A stretch of DNA of 64,000 nt from the NCBI GenBank assembly GCA_965644295.1, contig CBFFRP010000133.1, positions 124,001 through 188,000 on the forward strand, written 5' to 3'. The DNA is from Paraphysomonas bandaiensis. Its lineage: Eukaryota > Chrysophyceae. The notes beneath the pieces are model-generated. The model did no database searches and was not told the origin of the DNA. It worked only from the letters and a program-made list of their open reading frames with translations. The position numbers and the translations under genes are program-made. Position 1 is the first letter of the stretch. The number at the start of each line of letters is the position of its first letter. Shown here in pieces: positions 45,170 to 60,100 of this stretch.

Positions 45170-48100
45170 ATGAGGTCAGCTGGCAGGTATCTTGAGAGAG
45201 TTGTGGCGGAGAGTCTGGCGGAGTTCGTCGAGGAGTATGACTCCAGCACTGTGTCGGTAGAGTATGCGGAATTCTTCTGCCATGTCTCACTCATAGTAGG
45301 TGGGCATACTTCAAGGCAACGTTAATCTACGCAATCTGGTAGGGGTGTTTTGTATTTGATTGATGTTCTTTATATTCCACAGAGATTGAAGAGAAGAAAT
45401 CTATATCTTGCTGAAGGGTTGGAGTTGAGTATAGTGCACGGGTGTATCGGCTCTCTTGCAATCAGGATTCCATGGAGCCATTTACAGTCTGGCGACGTCA
45501 AAATCAGTGTTAATGAAGTTCATTTAGTTTGTAGAATTCCTTGCCTTGACTCGACAGCTTCCGCAACTGAGCTACGCACGCAGTTCCAAGATAAAATGGT
45601 AGGTAGGATACTATAATACGTATGCCTCGCTGATGTAGTGTAGCATGCAATTGAAAGAGAGGAGTGGGCTTATCTGGGCATTCCGTACACCCGCTCCGGT
45701 AATTTAGCTAGTAGAATCGTGGAATCGCTCAAGTCAACTTTCCTATCTAATCTGATGAATGGAGTTTCAATTTCTATTACGAGGTAATGCTTCATTTGTC
45801 ATGTGTACATCGTTTATGTAGCCTCTAGTGTGCAGATATCTCTTCTGTTGCCGCTTCCTCAAAGTCAAGAAGTGGCACACACCATTATTCGTATGAGTGA
45901 ATTTTCTGCACAAAGAAGTTTACCACATAGCTTGAGCAAGACAGACCATATCCCAGTGTTGAACAAGGAGTTTGACATTCGTAATATGAGCGTAGAGATA
46001 AGCCGTATCGCGGACGGTGGCGATATTTTGTCTTTTTATAAGTCCCTTGGAACAAATACTCTGTCGTCTTTAGTAATAAACCCTGCACACGTGATGGCCA
46101 CTCTTTCTGTGATGCAGGACACTAATGATGTCACCAGTCCCGACATGAATGTGTCTAAAATTAAGGCGAACATTAGAATCAATAACATTGAGTGCACCCC
46201 TAATATGTCACAGATTCTAGTAATGCGAGATAGCATTAGCAGCGTAATAATTGCCAGGCGGCGCTCTCGCTACTTGTCACTACGTCCTCGTTATCCTCCA
46301 TCGTCGAGTAATGGAAACGTTCGGGAGTGGTGGCAATACGCAGCAGCCGCGGTGATGATAGGTGCAAATGGAGGTAGTGCGATATGTGTAGGTCCTTGTG
46401 CTTGTAAAAACACTGAGAGAGAAGGGGGGTTCCAAGCACAGACAACCATGCGTAGTCGTTATATTTCCCTGTACCGACAAGCAATAGAATGTGCTCTTGA
46501 GTCTATATCTCAACCTGTTGCTTTTGCTGAAGCGCAGCAGCATGGTAGAGCATCTTCACCACCCTGGGCTCTCAGTAGAAGCGATAGTTTGGAGATGGAT
46601 GAGATGCACAAGGCTATTCCAAGTAGTAGTCTGCTAACGTATCGTCTAATGGTTCACCAGGGTCTTCGCAATGCTGGAATGACCGAGCATGACTTAAAGG
46701 CATGTGTTTCGTACTCAGCATCACCGTCCACCTCGTTGTGGACATCTTTGTATAGGCGGCTGGTCTCTGTTATAAGCAAACCGGGATCATCCCAGCCAGG
46801 TGTGAGCTGAACACAATGAAGTGCAATAACACATTTGACTTTATTTGGTTTGTGTAGATGATATTGATGCTCAAATTCTTGGACTATTTAAAGAAATAAA
46901 AGATAAGACAACCGACCCAAAGAAGTATAACAGAGTCATGCTTGACTTGTCGCTAACGATTCCACGCTTGGCTCTCGCACTTCACGACACACTCACTCAA
47001 TACGATCACAGTCGTAGTGGTAACGGTAGGGAATCTATCCAATCTGCTGCGACCATTGTGTTGTATGGAATGCAAAGTTCGTATCAACGCGGAGAGCTTG
47101 TACATGACGGGGTCCTCAGTGTTCGTTTGGGTTCCGTACGACTCTTTGGTGAAAGTGGTGTTGAGTTGTTTTCATGTGGTTTGCATACAGATCGTTGGCT
47201 TAACAATTATGAAGTGCAGTGTGCACTGGCTCGAGATTTAGCTCTGTCCCTGCAGCTACAGTGGTATGTTATTAACCGGCATGGTTTCTTCGGAGAGCGT
47301 GGTGCCTCCAGCAAAATACTCACTGAATTGAATGCTACGTCAATCGAAAAGCTCACCTACGGTAACAAACGTCACATTGTATTAGAAGCATCAGTAGCAA
47401 CACTGAGAATTAATTGGCATAAGCGCTCACTTCTATTTTTTCTTCGGAAGTATGCAGAATACACAGAGTCCATGCCTTTAAATGTTTGTATCTCCAAAAA
47501 TACATTTTTGCAGAAACTGAAAGAAGGTAACCCTCTAATGGAAATACGACGCAAATGTGCACAGTGCTCAATAAATAAATCTATAGTTGATGACTCCGAT
47601 TGTTGTCTTGAAACGATCAAGTGGAGTGTGGGCTTCGCACTGCAGGGAGTAGTTATCAGTGTGCCTTTAAATTGCACTGATTTGGATGACCACTGGATTG
47701 AAGATTGTAATCGACTTCAATTATCATGTGAAGCTATTCATGGTCAGTGTGGAGATTTTTTAGCAAATTTGGACACCTCTGGTGTGTCGGAGGACTCCCC
47801 TGCTGTATCCAGACCTATATGGCTGCATGTAGAACAAGTGATATCATTGAGCTTGGCAAGTATGGGTCCCATTGTAAGACCCGTGGTAGTATCTGTTAAG
47901 AATGTAGATTTATCGATTTTGGAGAATGCCAGGGAAGTGAAGATTACGAAAGCACCATTCAGCTGCAAATATGTTTTGTCGTCGAGTGCGTTTCCTGGAC
48001 ATCACAGCACACCGGACCTTCAAGTAGATATATATGGTTCTCCACTTGAAATAGTTTTTTCTATACAGGTATGCATCAACTGACCGCCATACTACCATTG

Positions 48101-51100
48101 AAAGTATTTTTTAATTTTAGACCGTATTTAAATTTTGCGATGCTCTGGATATGATTTTTCCCCCTCTTTCGGCGTTCTTGTGTCCTGATTCGTCCGAAGT
48201 GTATCATCATGCGAGTGCTCCAAGGATGAAGTGCCTAGCCCCTTTGTGTTGGTTAAAAATGACAATTGTTATTGATTACGTGATGCTGGAGCTGCAATCT
48301 GAAGATATTGTAGATGCTCGAAATTACCAAGCAGATATTGTGAGGTCATTCGCTAATATTATTTCTGATCAAGGGGCGTTTTCACGTGTCGCACACACTG
48401 CAGAGAGGCATGCTATTCTTAGAATAAGTAGACTTGGCACTGAATCAAACGTTGTCGAATCGTCTCTCCGTGCTCTCACATCTGCATTGGAGCAGAGATT
48501 AGACAGTGATGATATTGACGTAATGGTGAGTGATACGATTGATTCACTAAATCCATATCCATCAAGGTCGTCTGATCTCATTAAGCCTATTTTCTCTTTT
48601 CGCTTATCTGGCGTGGAGTGCACTGCCACTTATCTCACGTATGACACCCGAAAACGTCTTTGCATTAGAGAGTTGTTAGTTTCTGATCAAGATTTTAGTC
48701 CAATTTTACATATTTTTTCTAATGCTACTAATTCTGAGCCCTTTGCTCCATTGTTGGAATCTGTACCACGAGATAAAAGACATGGATTTCAGACATTTTC
48801 GAAGAAATGGGCAAAGAGAGCGACATATTCTAAACAAAATCTTAAAGCCGCCGTGGCATCCGGAGGTCCTGTGGCCATAAGCGCTACATATAGCGAGTAC
48901 GATTCGTCTTACGGCTATGGATATGGCGGAGAAAATGTAAATTACATTTATGATGCTTCATGTGAGTGGCTGCGGAGACCGAGGTCGGGAGAATTGACTA
49001 TCAATGTACAGAACATTGACCTATTGTTGACGCCTCAAGGGCTTCCGTTCGTCGTAAAGGGTTTTTTGCCTCTGTGTAAAGGTTTAAGTGGTAGATGGCG
49101 AAATTATGAGTGGCTCCATGGTGATGCAAATTGTTCGGATGAAGGACTTCCTCGCTCTTTTTTTGTGTCAGAAAAAGAATATGAAGTTGATTTGATGAGT
49201 CACGTATATGTATCTTGTGGACACGTAGTCTTGGAAACTACTGGGCAATATTTGGCTGAAGGGGTAGTTACGGACGTTAGTATTGATATTTCCAACTTGA
49301 ACTGTATTGAGCAGCATGTGTTCAAATTGAACAGAGGTGATACGAAGTTTCCAACATGTCACATATCATCCGAAGTTGTCGAACTGCATGATTTATCACC
49401 TGCAGGAACTTTACATCCTTCCGTTGTTTCGAAAGAAATGCAATCACACGCAACGATGTGCACTTTGAAATTTACGTTAAGAGATGGTGTCGTGGACATA
49501 AGATTGACGTTGAATGATATCAGAGTGTGTCTGCTCTGTAGATTTTTGACAGAAATAATAGATTTTTGCAGTACATTTTTTTTAAAACGACTACTACAGG
49601 AAGTATCCGCGTATGAAGAGATATTACCTAGTATTTCTAGTTTGGCGCGAGGCCGGTTCAGTGAGCATTCCGTGTCGTCGTCAGTGAGTGACCACGCCGA
49701 ATCGCATCGATTAGGACCCCCAGAGGTTATTTCTGTCGGTAGCACAATGAGCATTCATATTTTCAGAATAATCCACCGAATTTTAGCGTTTGCGAAGTTT
49801 CTTACTCCTGGTCCCTTATTTTTGAAGTATGAACATAGAGGGCACACGTTTACGTCTCTTAAACTAAATTGGCAATTAGAAATGCACCGACTGGCTTTGT
49901 GTTTACCTAGGAATACTGTATCAGATGATATGGTTGGTGTAACAGTGGAGCACGTATTGTTAACTGAAAAAAACGAGCCAGATACGTGGTCAGATCCAGA
50001 AAAGGTTGCTGCAGCTGATGGTGAGACCCTATTTTTCGATTGTGCAAAGAATGAATGGGTAAGTTCAGCGTTGGTTTCGAGTGAAGGTGAATCCACTGAA
50101 GGTGACACTTCTGCAACGGAGGATTATTCAGATGTCGAAATTAGATATGCCCCTGATATCTCAAAATTACCGCAACGAAAAACTTATTTAGGGCGGTTGT
50201 TCGGAACTACTAGCTGCAGCACACAGAGTGACGATGGTGTAGACTTTAGTTTGTCACTTGAAGAAAACAAAGCGCGTTTTGAGGCACCACAGAAATTGTT
50301 TGCACGAGATTCTATGGTTGATGTTGAAGTTGACAGTCTGGAGAGCGATAGTAGTGACGATGAGTTTCAAGATACAATTGAGGGGCCAGCGATGCATAGC
50401 AGCGAGCTTTTCAACTCTCACTCAGCTCCGAACGTTGGTCAGCCGATTTTCACGAAAGGGTCTTGCGTTATTTCGGCGTGTGGTGCAGGATTCTTTAGCC
50501 GCTATGTGGCTACACTTTCAGATATTCATATTTATTGTTGTCTGTGTGGTTCTTCAACATCTACATTTTCTTCTGGTGACCATTATCAAGATAAGCACAG
50601 ACGGTTCTTGAGGATTCAACCCGATTGCGCGGTTTACTCTGTGTTGTACGATGGCAAGAGTACAAGAGTACTCTCAAGGGAGCGTTGGAAACAATTAACT
50701 TGTTTGCCAGTGAGTACGCAAGTCATAGTGGACTGTGTTGACAAGACGAACCGAATAATAATATCTGAATTCGAAACTCCCTCTCCTATTGAACTTAAAA
50801 TATCTATTTCTGAAATGTATTTACTATTAAGTGTGTACTATGATAACTTTTTTGAAGATGCGGCATTGCTTACTTCACGTCCCAACCCGCTCGACCTTGA
50901 CGAAGGAACGAAGACGCACAAGTACTCTCCGCTTTGCCACTATCCCCAGTATGGAACACGAGAGTACTGTGAATATTTAAGACGTAGTTCCAGCTGTTTC
51001 GACATATTGTTTATCCGATCGTCTATTTCTGTTGAGTGTTCTATGGATAGTCATGCTTTCGATAGACCTCCGGATTGGCTTAAGCATTTTGACGGGGAAG

Positions 51101-54100
51101 ACTGGCACTCAAGTGACTTTACATCGAGTGGGCTTAAGAGAGTACCATTTGCCAGCCTTAATTTGCGATGGATAAGTCTGAAGTGTCGTATTGGAAGAGA
51201 TGTTTCTCAAATTGCTCTTGGGGTTGGGAATTTTCACTTCTGTGATACGAGACCTTCTCAACAAGTTAAGGGAGAAAATACAATTAATTTATCCGCTTCA
51301 AAGTTGCCGCTTCATGGGTATGCGGATCTTGATTATGGGCTGAATCATGGACCTTCAAGTATTAGTACATCTTTAGACATTCCAGTCAAGATATCAGTTT
51401 TTGCAGTCACGAATTCGTGGTGTACATGCAACATAGGAGTAAACTCCCCAGATAGCGACTTTCGAAATTTTGACGCTTTATGGCTCCTTTATTATTTCTT
51501 TTCTTTGTATTTTCGCTTTCCTGAATACGGAAACCCGGCTGTAGCAGCCAAAAATACAATTGCTGTATCAGAATGGCCTTATGGTGGACTTGATTTTCGA
51601 GTATTTGTTGTCGATCCACACCTGCAAATATCAGAAAATATGGGTTCAGGGGCTCAGTCGGTTGTCATTGAGGCAGCTTCAGGAATGTATTTCCGCTATA
51701 TGAACGATTCCAATGGGTCGATACGATGCGAGATGCATGTGAATGATTTAGCGTTAATGATGGTAAAAGTGTACAAACCGTCTTCTGAAACTCGTGGAAT
51801 CCGAGGTACATCCGGCAGCGGCCGTGGTGTTCGCACTGTCCTGGAGTTTATAGATTTCAAATTTAATCTTCATTATGATAAAGTATTGTGCCATTTGGAT
51901 ATCATTGTGTCAGTTTCACCATCGGCGACGGCTCTCCATTCAATTTCTCAGGATCAAAAGAAACATTCAAATGGACTCGAGCACAACACTCTTTCTGATG
52001 TACCAACGTATATAAATTTCGATGATGAGTCTCTGGAGCTTCCATTCGCAGCCTCTTCGGCAAAATGTATTACTCCATTTGTCGCCCCCTCACGGAGCTT
52101 TCCTCGTCGGTGTTGTCACATTGTATCAAGTTATGAAGATTTATTGTTCGGAATTACTCTTATTTCTGATGTTGTGGGCTTGAAAAATATTCGAGCCCTA
52201 TTCAAAATTCCAGGGAAGTCGTCGAAGGTACGTAGCAGGGCAGTTTTCTTTTTGTGACAATGTCTTGTAGATTGGTAAAGGCGGGACATCGAGCGAATAT
52301 GTATCTGTATTCTCAGTCATAAAAATTCAATTCGTGAAAATGATTGTGGTGGACAATGTTTTAGGATTGCATTTACCACTCGTACAGGTACTACTGCAGT
52401 AGTTCTTTTTAATTTTACGGAATTCACGGGTATTTTAGCTTTATTTAAATAGTATCGACACCACCGTGGATTTCAACCCATTGATGGACAGGACAAGTAA
52501 GGAAAAGCTTCCTGGTGATAAAGATTTTAGTTCTGCAGATCGCATGAGTGCTTCCTCAGACACCCCTCCACAATTGAATCGTGATAGTTTCACATCTAAA
52601 ACTCCTTTTGTCGTGCAATCGAGATTGAGACAATGTTGTAATCTGGTAGCATGGGCTGACTATTTCAATAATGTGCTTAAGTGTTGGGAGCCACTTCTCG
52701 AACCAATACAAGTAGCTTTTTTGCATGAACAGGTATTTTAATTTCTTTACTCTATATATATTTCAAAGCACTACAGAATCCAGAGCGTGGTGTTGGATAT
52801 ACCCTCCGAGTTCAGAGTTGCATTCATTTTAACATCACTGTCATTATGGTTCGTATCGTATGCGAACTTGCGAGGATTATAGAGGATGTTATCAAGAAGC
52901 TGAGGAGACAGTCGCAAAAAGAGAATGTATCGTTTATTATACCCACTTGCATTATGTGATTCAGGTTTGTAGGAGGAATATTCTGTTGACGCTGCGATGT
53001 TAGAGCAAGTTTCTAGCGGCGAGAGAGAAGCTACGACAAGTTTTCGAAGCAGAGTACGACGAAGCATACGACTAAGCCGTGGTGCTTTGCCCGACGTTGA
53101 TAACAATGCGTTGACACCGAAAAATACGGTATATTTTCGATACGGCATGGAACATTTTCCCACTGCTTCATTGAAGCCAACTGCAAGAGTGGGATTTTCC
53201 TGCCTCAACCTAACAGGGTATCCAATTCGATACTTGCAAATTTGGGAGGATGGGAATCGTCACACTGTGCAGTATCTACAGGATGGGGAAAGGGGTCTTC
53301 TTAATTTCATCGCATCGAACACACTCATACGTGACAATGAAATAGTGGAGGAGTCGTTCTCTGTTCAGACTATAGGCGTTGGGAAAACTACCTCATTGAA
53401 GCGGATGATTGGTCATCAAGTGGCTTTACAGGTCGCTGGTTACACATGGCTTCGTGCCGTGCAGGCAGATACCTTGGGCACCAGGTTTGAAAGCTTAACT
53501 GCTGTTTCTGATAAGCTGGGCTTAAATGCCTTTCTCGATAAATGGGAAATACGGAACGCCTTGAAGCTGGTCACAACTGTCGAGCCTCGAAATGGTGGGC
53601 GGCTCTTAACGCTTAGTTCTCCATTTATGATAAAGAATTCTACTAATCACCCTATATACGTTCTTGCTCATTCTGAGTGCAATCTCAGCCAGGTTATCGA
53701 TGAAACACCTTTCTTCGTGCCGGCTGGAGAGTGCTTCAATGTTCCGATTGCATTATTTCATTGCAGTGTATTGGAATCAGGCGGTCGAAGTCTGGGCTAC
53801 CTGTGGATAACTCCAGCGGAAAAGCGGGCGATTATTGATGAATTGGGTGTTTCGTCACATATGATCAGTAGAGCGAGTTATTCATCAAACCCTATTGATG
53901 TAATGAAAATTGTCAGGAAGTCAGGGCGAAACACTCATCTTAATTCAGAGCAGCTGTCATGTCAACTTCTTAGTCAAAGCCGGTCTCGAAAGGCAGGTGA
54001 CGATAAAGTTCAGTTGGATTCTCGAGGTTCGCTGTTTCTGGCATCTGATGACACGAAAGTTCCAGTGCCAACTCGAAATATTAACTTCGATAACTTGCCT

Positions 54101-57100
54101 ACATTTTGTTACAACGTAGAAATTGAATGTCATGGTGGTCCCAAAGCATCGAGAGATGGAGAATTATCCAATATTAATGGAGATGATGGTACATTCACTT
54201 CAGGCAAGCTCTCTGACATTTTGTTTTCACAACGTGATCGTGAAATAAATAAAGTCCCGCCGCCATGCATATATTCAATAGGTAGGTCTGTTTATTATAT
54301 GTCGTTTTTGACGGTGAGACTTTCTAGTTATTCACCCGACGATTATTCTCGAGAACTTACTTCCAGTGCGTGCTACTTTTGAATTGGGGAATGCTTCTCA
54401 CAAGAGCTTACTCTGGAGTTCATCTTTGGAACCTGGACAAACGATATCAATACATACAGTATCTCTGGATAAAGATATTGTTCTCTCGGTAAATTTAAAT
54501 TTTTGCTTATCTTCGGAGAGTGTCTTGGTACATAGGTTACCGTTAAACAACGACGATGAAAACCGTTTGGCTAATACTGTTCATAAAACCTTCGAAGGGC
54601 TAAGAGGCTTTCTTGACGACAAAACGAATTCGGATTCTTCTATTCTTCTGACGGACAGTGCTGGGCAAAGATTGCGGTTACAGATAGAAAATACACTCGG
54701 TGGAGGGGGTAATAGATCCATTGTTGTTTACTGTCCGTACTGGGTTGTTAACACATCGCAATATACACTGCGTCTGAGAGAAGATGGCGCACAATATCTT
54801 CCAGCTGGTACCGTAAGTGCGAAAGGGTGCGTATGTCTAAGCTGCACTGAAAGTAAGTAATTTTAACTTGACATATGTTGACCAGGGATGGCAGAGTTCC
54901 TGTAGCTGCCGGGCGTTCTCACAGCCAAAGTACAGACCATGAAGCACTACGTAGACATCCTCCTCAGCATTCGACTAGCATGGATAGACAGCCATATTTT
55001 GGCGAACGAGTATTTCCGGGATGTCCTGGCCCTCTTCACAGTACAAATGTTAAAGAGATAAAATTTGACTCTCCTCTCAAGAATCTTCTCCATGATCTTC
55101 AGTTTAATCAGCTATTGGATATGTCATCAATGTTCAATTTTGAACCTTCTGATTCTAGGATTCTAGGAACACAGAAAGTTATCGCCCAGTTAGATGACTC
55201 AAATTGGTCAGAATCATTTACATTGGAGAGTGCTGGTGTAAAACAAGTGTTAAGCGTGGATCACGCAGAACGTGGAATGTTAGAGCTAGCTTTCAAAGTG
55301 GCAACTGCTCCTGGAAGGCTAGCAAAGTACACGAAAATTATTCGCTTTTCACCGCGGTTTGTCGTTGTTAATAAACTGAAATATTCAACACGTATTGTTC
55401 AGACGAACGGGTTTACATTTGATAAAGTTCCAATTCATGTTTCTGCCAACCACTTGCGTCCGTTTCATTTGCCAGCTGTATTTGGTGAAAGACAAGTTGC
55501 TATTGAAGTATCTGGCCCATGGATGCGATCTGTTCCCTTTGACGTTGACAACCTACAAAGTTACACTCTGCGTCTGCGACCGAATATTGATACATCTACT
55601 ATTGATCACATTCCGACCCGAGGTACACCAGAGTATGATGTAATTCTTCCGGCTGGTGAAGTAGGTATATGGTTTGAAACAGACTGGAGCCAGGAGCAAA
55701 TTGTCGTGAAACGAATAAGACCTGGAAGTGTTGCTGCTACAAAGACTGATATTCAAACAGGAGATGTTCTTTTGGCGGTTGATAACGTTTCGATATCACA
55801 ATCTCCATTTGAAGACGTTATGCAACAGCTAAAAGAAAAACAATCGCAGAATGGATGTACATTAACATTGCGCACTGTTGAGGAGAAACTGCGGTTGTTG
55901 CGAGATAATGCTCTCATCGCTGATGACACAGAACACAAATCCTTCCTGTCAATTAAGAATACTGCTGCTTCTGGTCGCGGAGATATGGATGAAATCTCTA
56001 GTAGTGGTAGAGATCTTGATATTCATGTTCAAATGAGAGCCGTTGACTCAACTATTTTCTTGACTATTTCTGAACTCGACCGAAATATACTACCTGAATA
56101 CCGTGTGGCTAATTATTCCAGCTGTTATACTCTTCACTACAGGCAAAAAGGGGTTCGAAATGGAAAATGGTCGAGTTTAGACCCTGGGCTGACGGCGCCT
56201 TACATTTTTGAAGACCCCACTAAACCTCGCCGACTGTTGTTACGTATCGGGAAGAACACACTTTGTCCCACTGCGGGTAGATTGAATGCACTTGCAAAAA
56301 TTAATGATAATGTTTTCAGTTGCCTTGCTGTGGGCGAGGAAAACAATGTGGTATCTGTTCTATTTGACGAGATCGGATATGAGTGTATGGTGCCTATTGC
56401 AGGAGTAGATGCTAAGCTAAACGCAGTTGTGAAATCGAAAGGACCGACTAAAGTTCTGCAGATATCGCCAGACGAATGTGTTCGTGAAGTGGAACTGAAG
56501 TATTGCTTAGGCTTTATATGTGAACAAATTGCATTGCTTAACTTATTTGTGTCCGATTTGGATGAGGATAAGCGTTGCCTTAAGAGCCCAGTACAAAGTA
56601 AAATGATGCGTCGCCTCGTCGATATACAGAGTAAGCAGCGGCGATGCAAACTTATTCATGAGGCTTTGTATGAAGAACGATTGTGCGATTTAGTTCACGC
56701 CCCGCCTTTGACACCTAGTTGTATTCCTTTTGAATCGTTGCTGGGTCCAGTTGTGTCCAATAAGGACACTATTCTTGTAGAAGTTTTGGAGGCTACGGGA
56801 TTGAAATCATCTTCTTTAGGAGGAGCTGTTGAAGCTTATTGCGAATTGGAACTAAAAATGCCGAGTTCTATGTTATGGTATAGTGTGTATGCATTGGGGT
56901 GACATCAGTGCTTATATTTTTCTAGGAAGGAGTTTCGTCAATCTCAACGTACCTATATCAACGATGAAATAATTGATCCTCATTGGGTTGATCAGATTTT
57001 TGTTTTTAATGTTCCGGTGTCACCAGCTCACTCAATAAGAGGTTACTACATTCGCGTCACAGTGAAGAGTCGAACTACTGTGGGAACCGATAGCTTTCTT

Positions 57101-60100
57101 GGTCATACGGATATTCCATTCACATCTCTTCAGTCTGAGAATGAACTATTGGGCTGGTTTCCTCTTAAGGTGAATCATGTTTAGCTTGACATCAACAATA
57201 ATATTTTGTTTTAAAGCCAAGAAAGAATTCTATCCGTGCTTCACCTGAGTCGCTCCAAGTAACTGGTTCGATTAAACTCAGAGCACAATGGATACACAGC
57301 ACTGAAGCTTTAGTGAAGCACATTAAAGATGCTGCTCTGAGGTATGTAATGAGAGATACTGTTTTAGCTGACTCATAATTCGTTTAAAGTCGGATCGATG
57401 AATTAAGCTCACAATTGAGTGTACAGCAAAAGCATTTGCGAGTGATGCTGGATGTTCATCGAAGCATTCCTGAAGCTCCTCAAAAACACCTTCGCAATGC
57501 ATTCATGAAGCCAACTGTGTCAAGGCGAGAGAGTAAATGGGTTGATGACAGCGGTGGCGATGAGTCAATGAGAAAGTAGGTATTTTATTCGCAATAATTG
57601 ATATCAAGTTGTTATATTTTAGGGCAAGAAGTACTCCAGTGCCTGTAAAGCGCCGTTCCAAGCGCCATATGGGAGTAACCAGTGGACTTACTTCCGTGAA
57701 GAGCAATCGAGTGGCTTCCAGCACTCGCTTGTCTCCATCATATTTTCATGGGGAATACCGTGCAGTAAAGTGTCATACAAGTCGTTTGAGAAGAATGCTG
57801 GCTACCCAACAACATCTCCCGAAGGGATCACGTGCAATGACCAGAAAAGAGGATGCTATATTGAAGTGTGAAAGGTTTGTGGAAAGTATCGAGCTTGAGG
57901 TTAAACGAAGTTTTGATATCGTCAACACAACGACGGGTACGATTGAAGTGACACCAATTCGAGCAATTAATGTGCCACAATTTGATCGACCTGTATATGT
58001 GCAACTTACGTACGGTGATAATGTGTCTAGAACATTTAGTGTGGTGCCCGAGGTGTCACAAAGATCATTTTGCACGCAATACGAGTGGTTAGCTGTGCAC
58101 TTGGACAGTGGACCTGATTGTATATTCTGTGGTCCAAGATTTGTTAACAACAATTCAATTCAAGGTGGTGAGAACTATCATGTGTTCGAAAGCTTGACAA
58201 AACTAGTCGAAATTGATACGCTCAACCTCAAAGGAAGCTTAGGAGTCACAATCATGGAGGAGAGGTTTCCTAAACCGAAAGAAGTTGCGCATGTTGACAT
58301 TCCTATGTTTAGTATTTTGGAATCTACGTGCATCGTGGAGTCTGAGTTTCACACGTTGTTGTGGTTTCCGCTTACGACTTTTGACAGTCCGTATAATAGT
58401 TCATCTCGTTTGTACGAAAATATATGTACGCCGGGGACTGATTCTGGTGTGTCTCTGATACCGCATATATGTATTTCCTTTCGTTGGCTTTCCCGATATG
58501 TAAATGTTAAGTGTCCTAGACTGTATGGATATTTTCAATTGCCAGCGTTGTCGTTTTCAGTTGTGGATACTCCGAAATCGCAAGAAGTTATGCAGATCAA
58601 CATTCGTGATGTAGTTGCAAGGCACGTTGATACACTTCAATACACGGAATCCAGTTTGAATGTGTCGTGGTTTCAAGTTGATAACCATTTGCCCGACTGT
58701 AAGTTACCAGTAATTGTTTGCCTTACTCCTGAGAGACGTCCACAGCCTGGGCTCCGAATACATGTGCGCCGTAATAATAACCTTTGCCACGACCACTTGG
58801 AGTCTTATGACATGATAGAGCTCATTTTACAAGAACTTGATATGAATCTAGAGCAGCAAACAGTGGCCGCCCTGTGGGATATTGCCCACTGCATTCTGCG
58901 TGACAGCATGTCGAGGACATTGGAACTTAGTACCAGTGTTTCGAGCAAAATTGTAGTTGCTACTGAAGTGAGTAGATCCCTGCCTGATGAAGTTATGTCT
59001 GAAAGTAAAGTATCCGCTGACGTTGATGATGACAAGGTATATGTTGATCATTTTTACATTGCTCCGATCAAAATTAATTTATCTTTGATAACGAACTCTC
59101 ATGATTCGTTGATCTCAACGGCTAAAATTGATTCTATAACTACCCCTAATGGTATACATTTGCGAGATATGTCCCCCGTGTCTTTGTTTTTATGGCAAGT
59201 CGGTGAAGTTGTTCTCGAATTAACATCAACTATATCTGATGCTCCTGTAAAGTTAAATGGTATGGCAATTGATAATTTGTTTCGAACGTGGACAGAGATT
59301 ATATCTACTCTCCAAGAACACTATCTCAATTCATCACTGGGTCAGATATACAGAATTGTTGGATCTTTGGACCTAGTTAGTAGCCCTGTCGGTCTATTAT
59401 CATCGTTGGGTATTGGCGTTCGTGATTTTTTTTATGAACCGACGCATGCTCTGATTACTAATCCCACAGAGTTCAGGAAAATTGGGAAAGGAGTTGTCAA
59501 AGGAGCAGTTTCTTTGGCGAGCAAAACGGCCGACGGACTCATAGGTACGACTACAATCGCGACCAGATATGTCAGCAAAAGTGTAGCTATATTAACCATG
59601 GATGATGCTTTTCTTCGAAGTCGCGAGAGACTTAATAAACACTCCGATGGATTGTTGTGGCTCACGACGCGCCCTGTTCAGGATATAGCAAATGGTCTGT
59701 ACTGTGGTGTTGTTGGTGTACTTCGTGTTCCGTACTATGGGGCAACACGAAATGGGGCCACTGGCTTTGTGACAGGCTTGTGCAAAGGAGTAGCTGGGGT
59801 TGCAACGAAACCACTTGTAGGTGTTCTTGATGCGGTAACGCACACCGGAGAAGGAGTACGACATCTTGTAAAAGTTCTGAATCGCAAAAGGAGGAATGTT
59901 ACACAAGAAAAAGTACGATATTCAAGTATATTTGGACCAGATGGAAGACTCTTACCATATTCTCACTCAGTGGCGTATGGGGCACATATTCTACGTCATT
60001 TGAATATGAGCGGGACTAAAGCGAGTGGTTTGTCGTTCATAGCACAAAGGGGAGAGAAGTTCAAACAAGTGTCAGTATCGAATATATATGATGGTTCAGG

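Noticed and set aside
54853-54885. 33-nt intron in VPS13 ending at 54885
   Set aside because: It breaks the downstream phase. The same donor with the acceptor at 54896 (44 nt) keeps phase and has the usual length.
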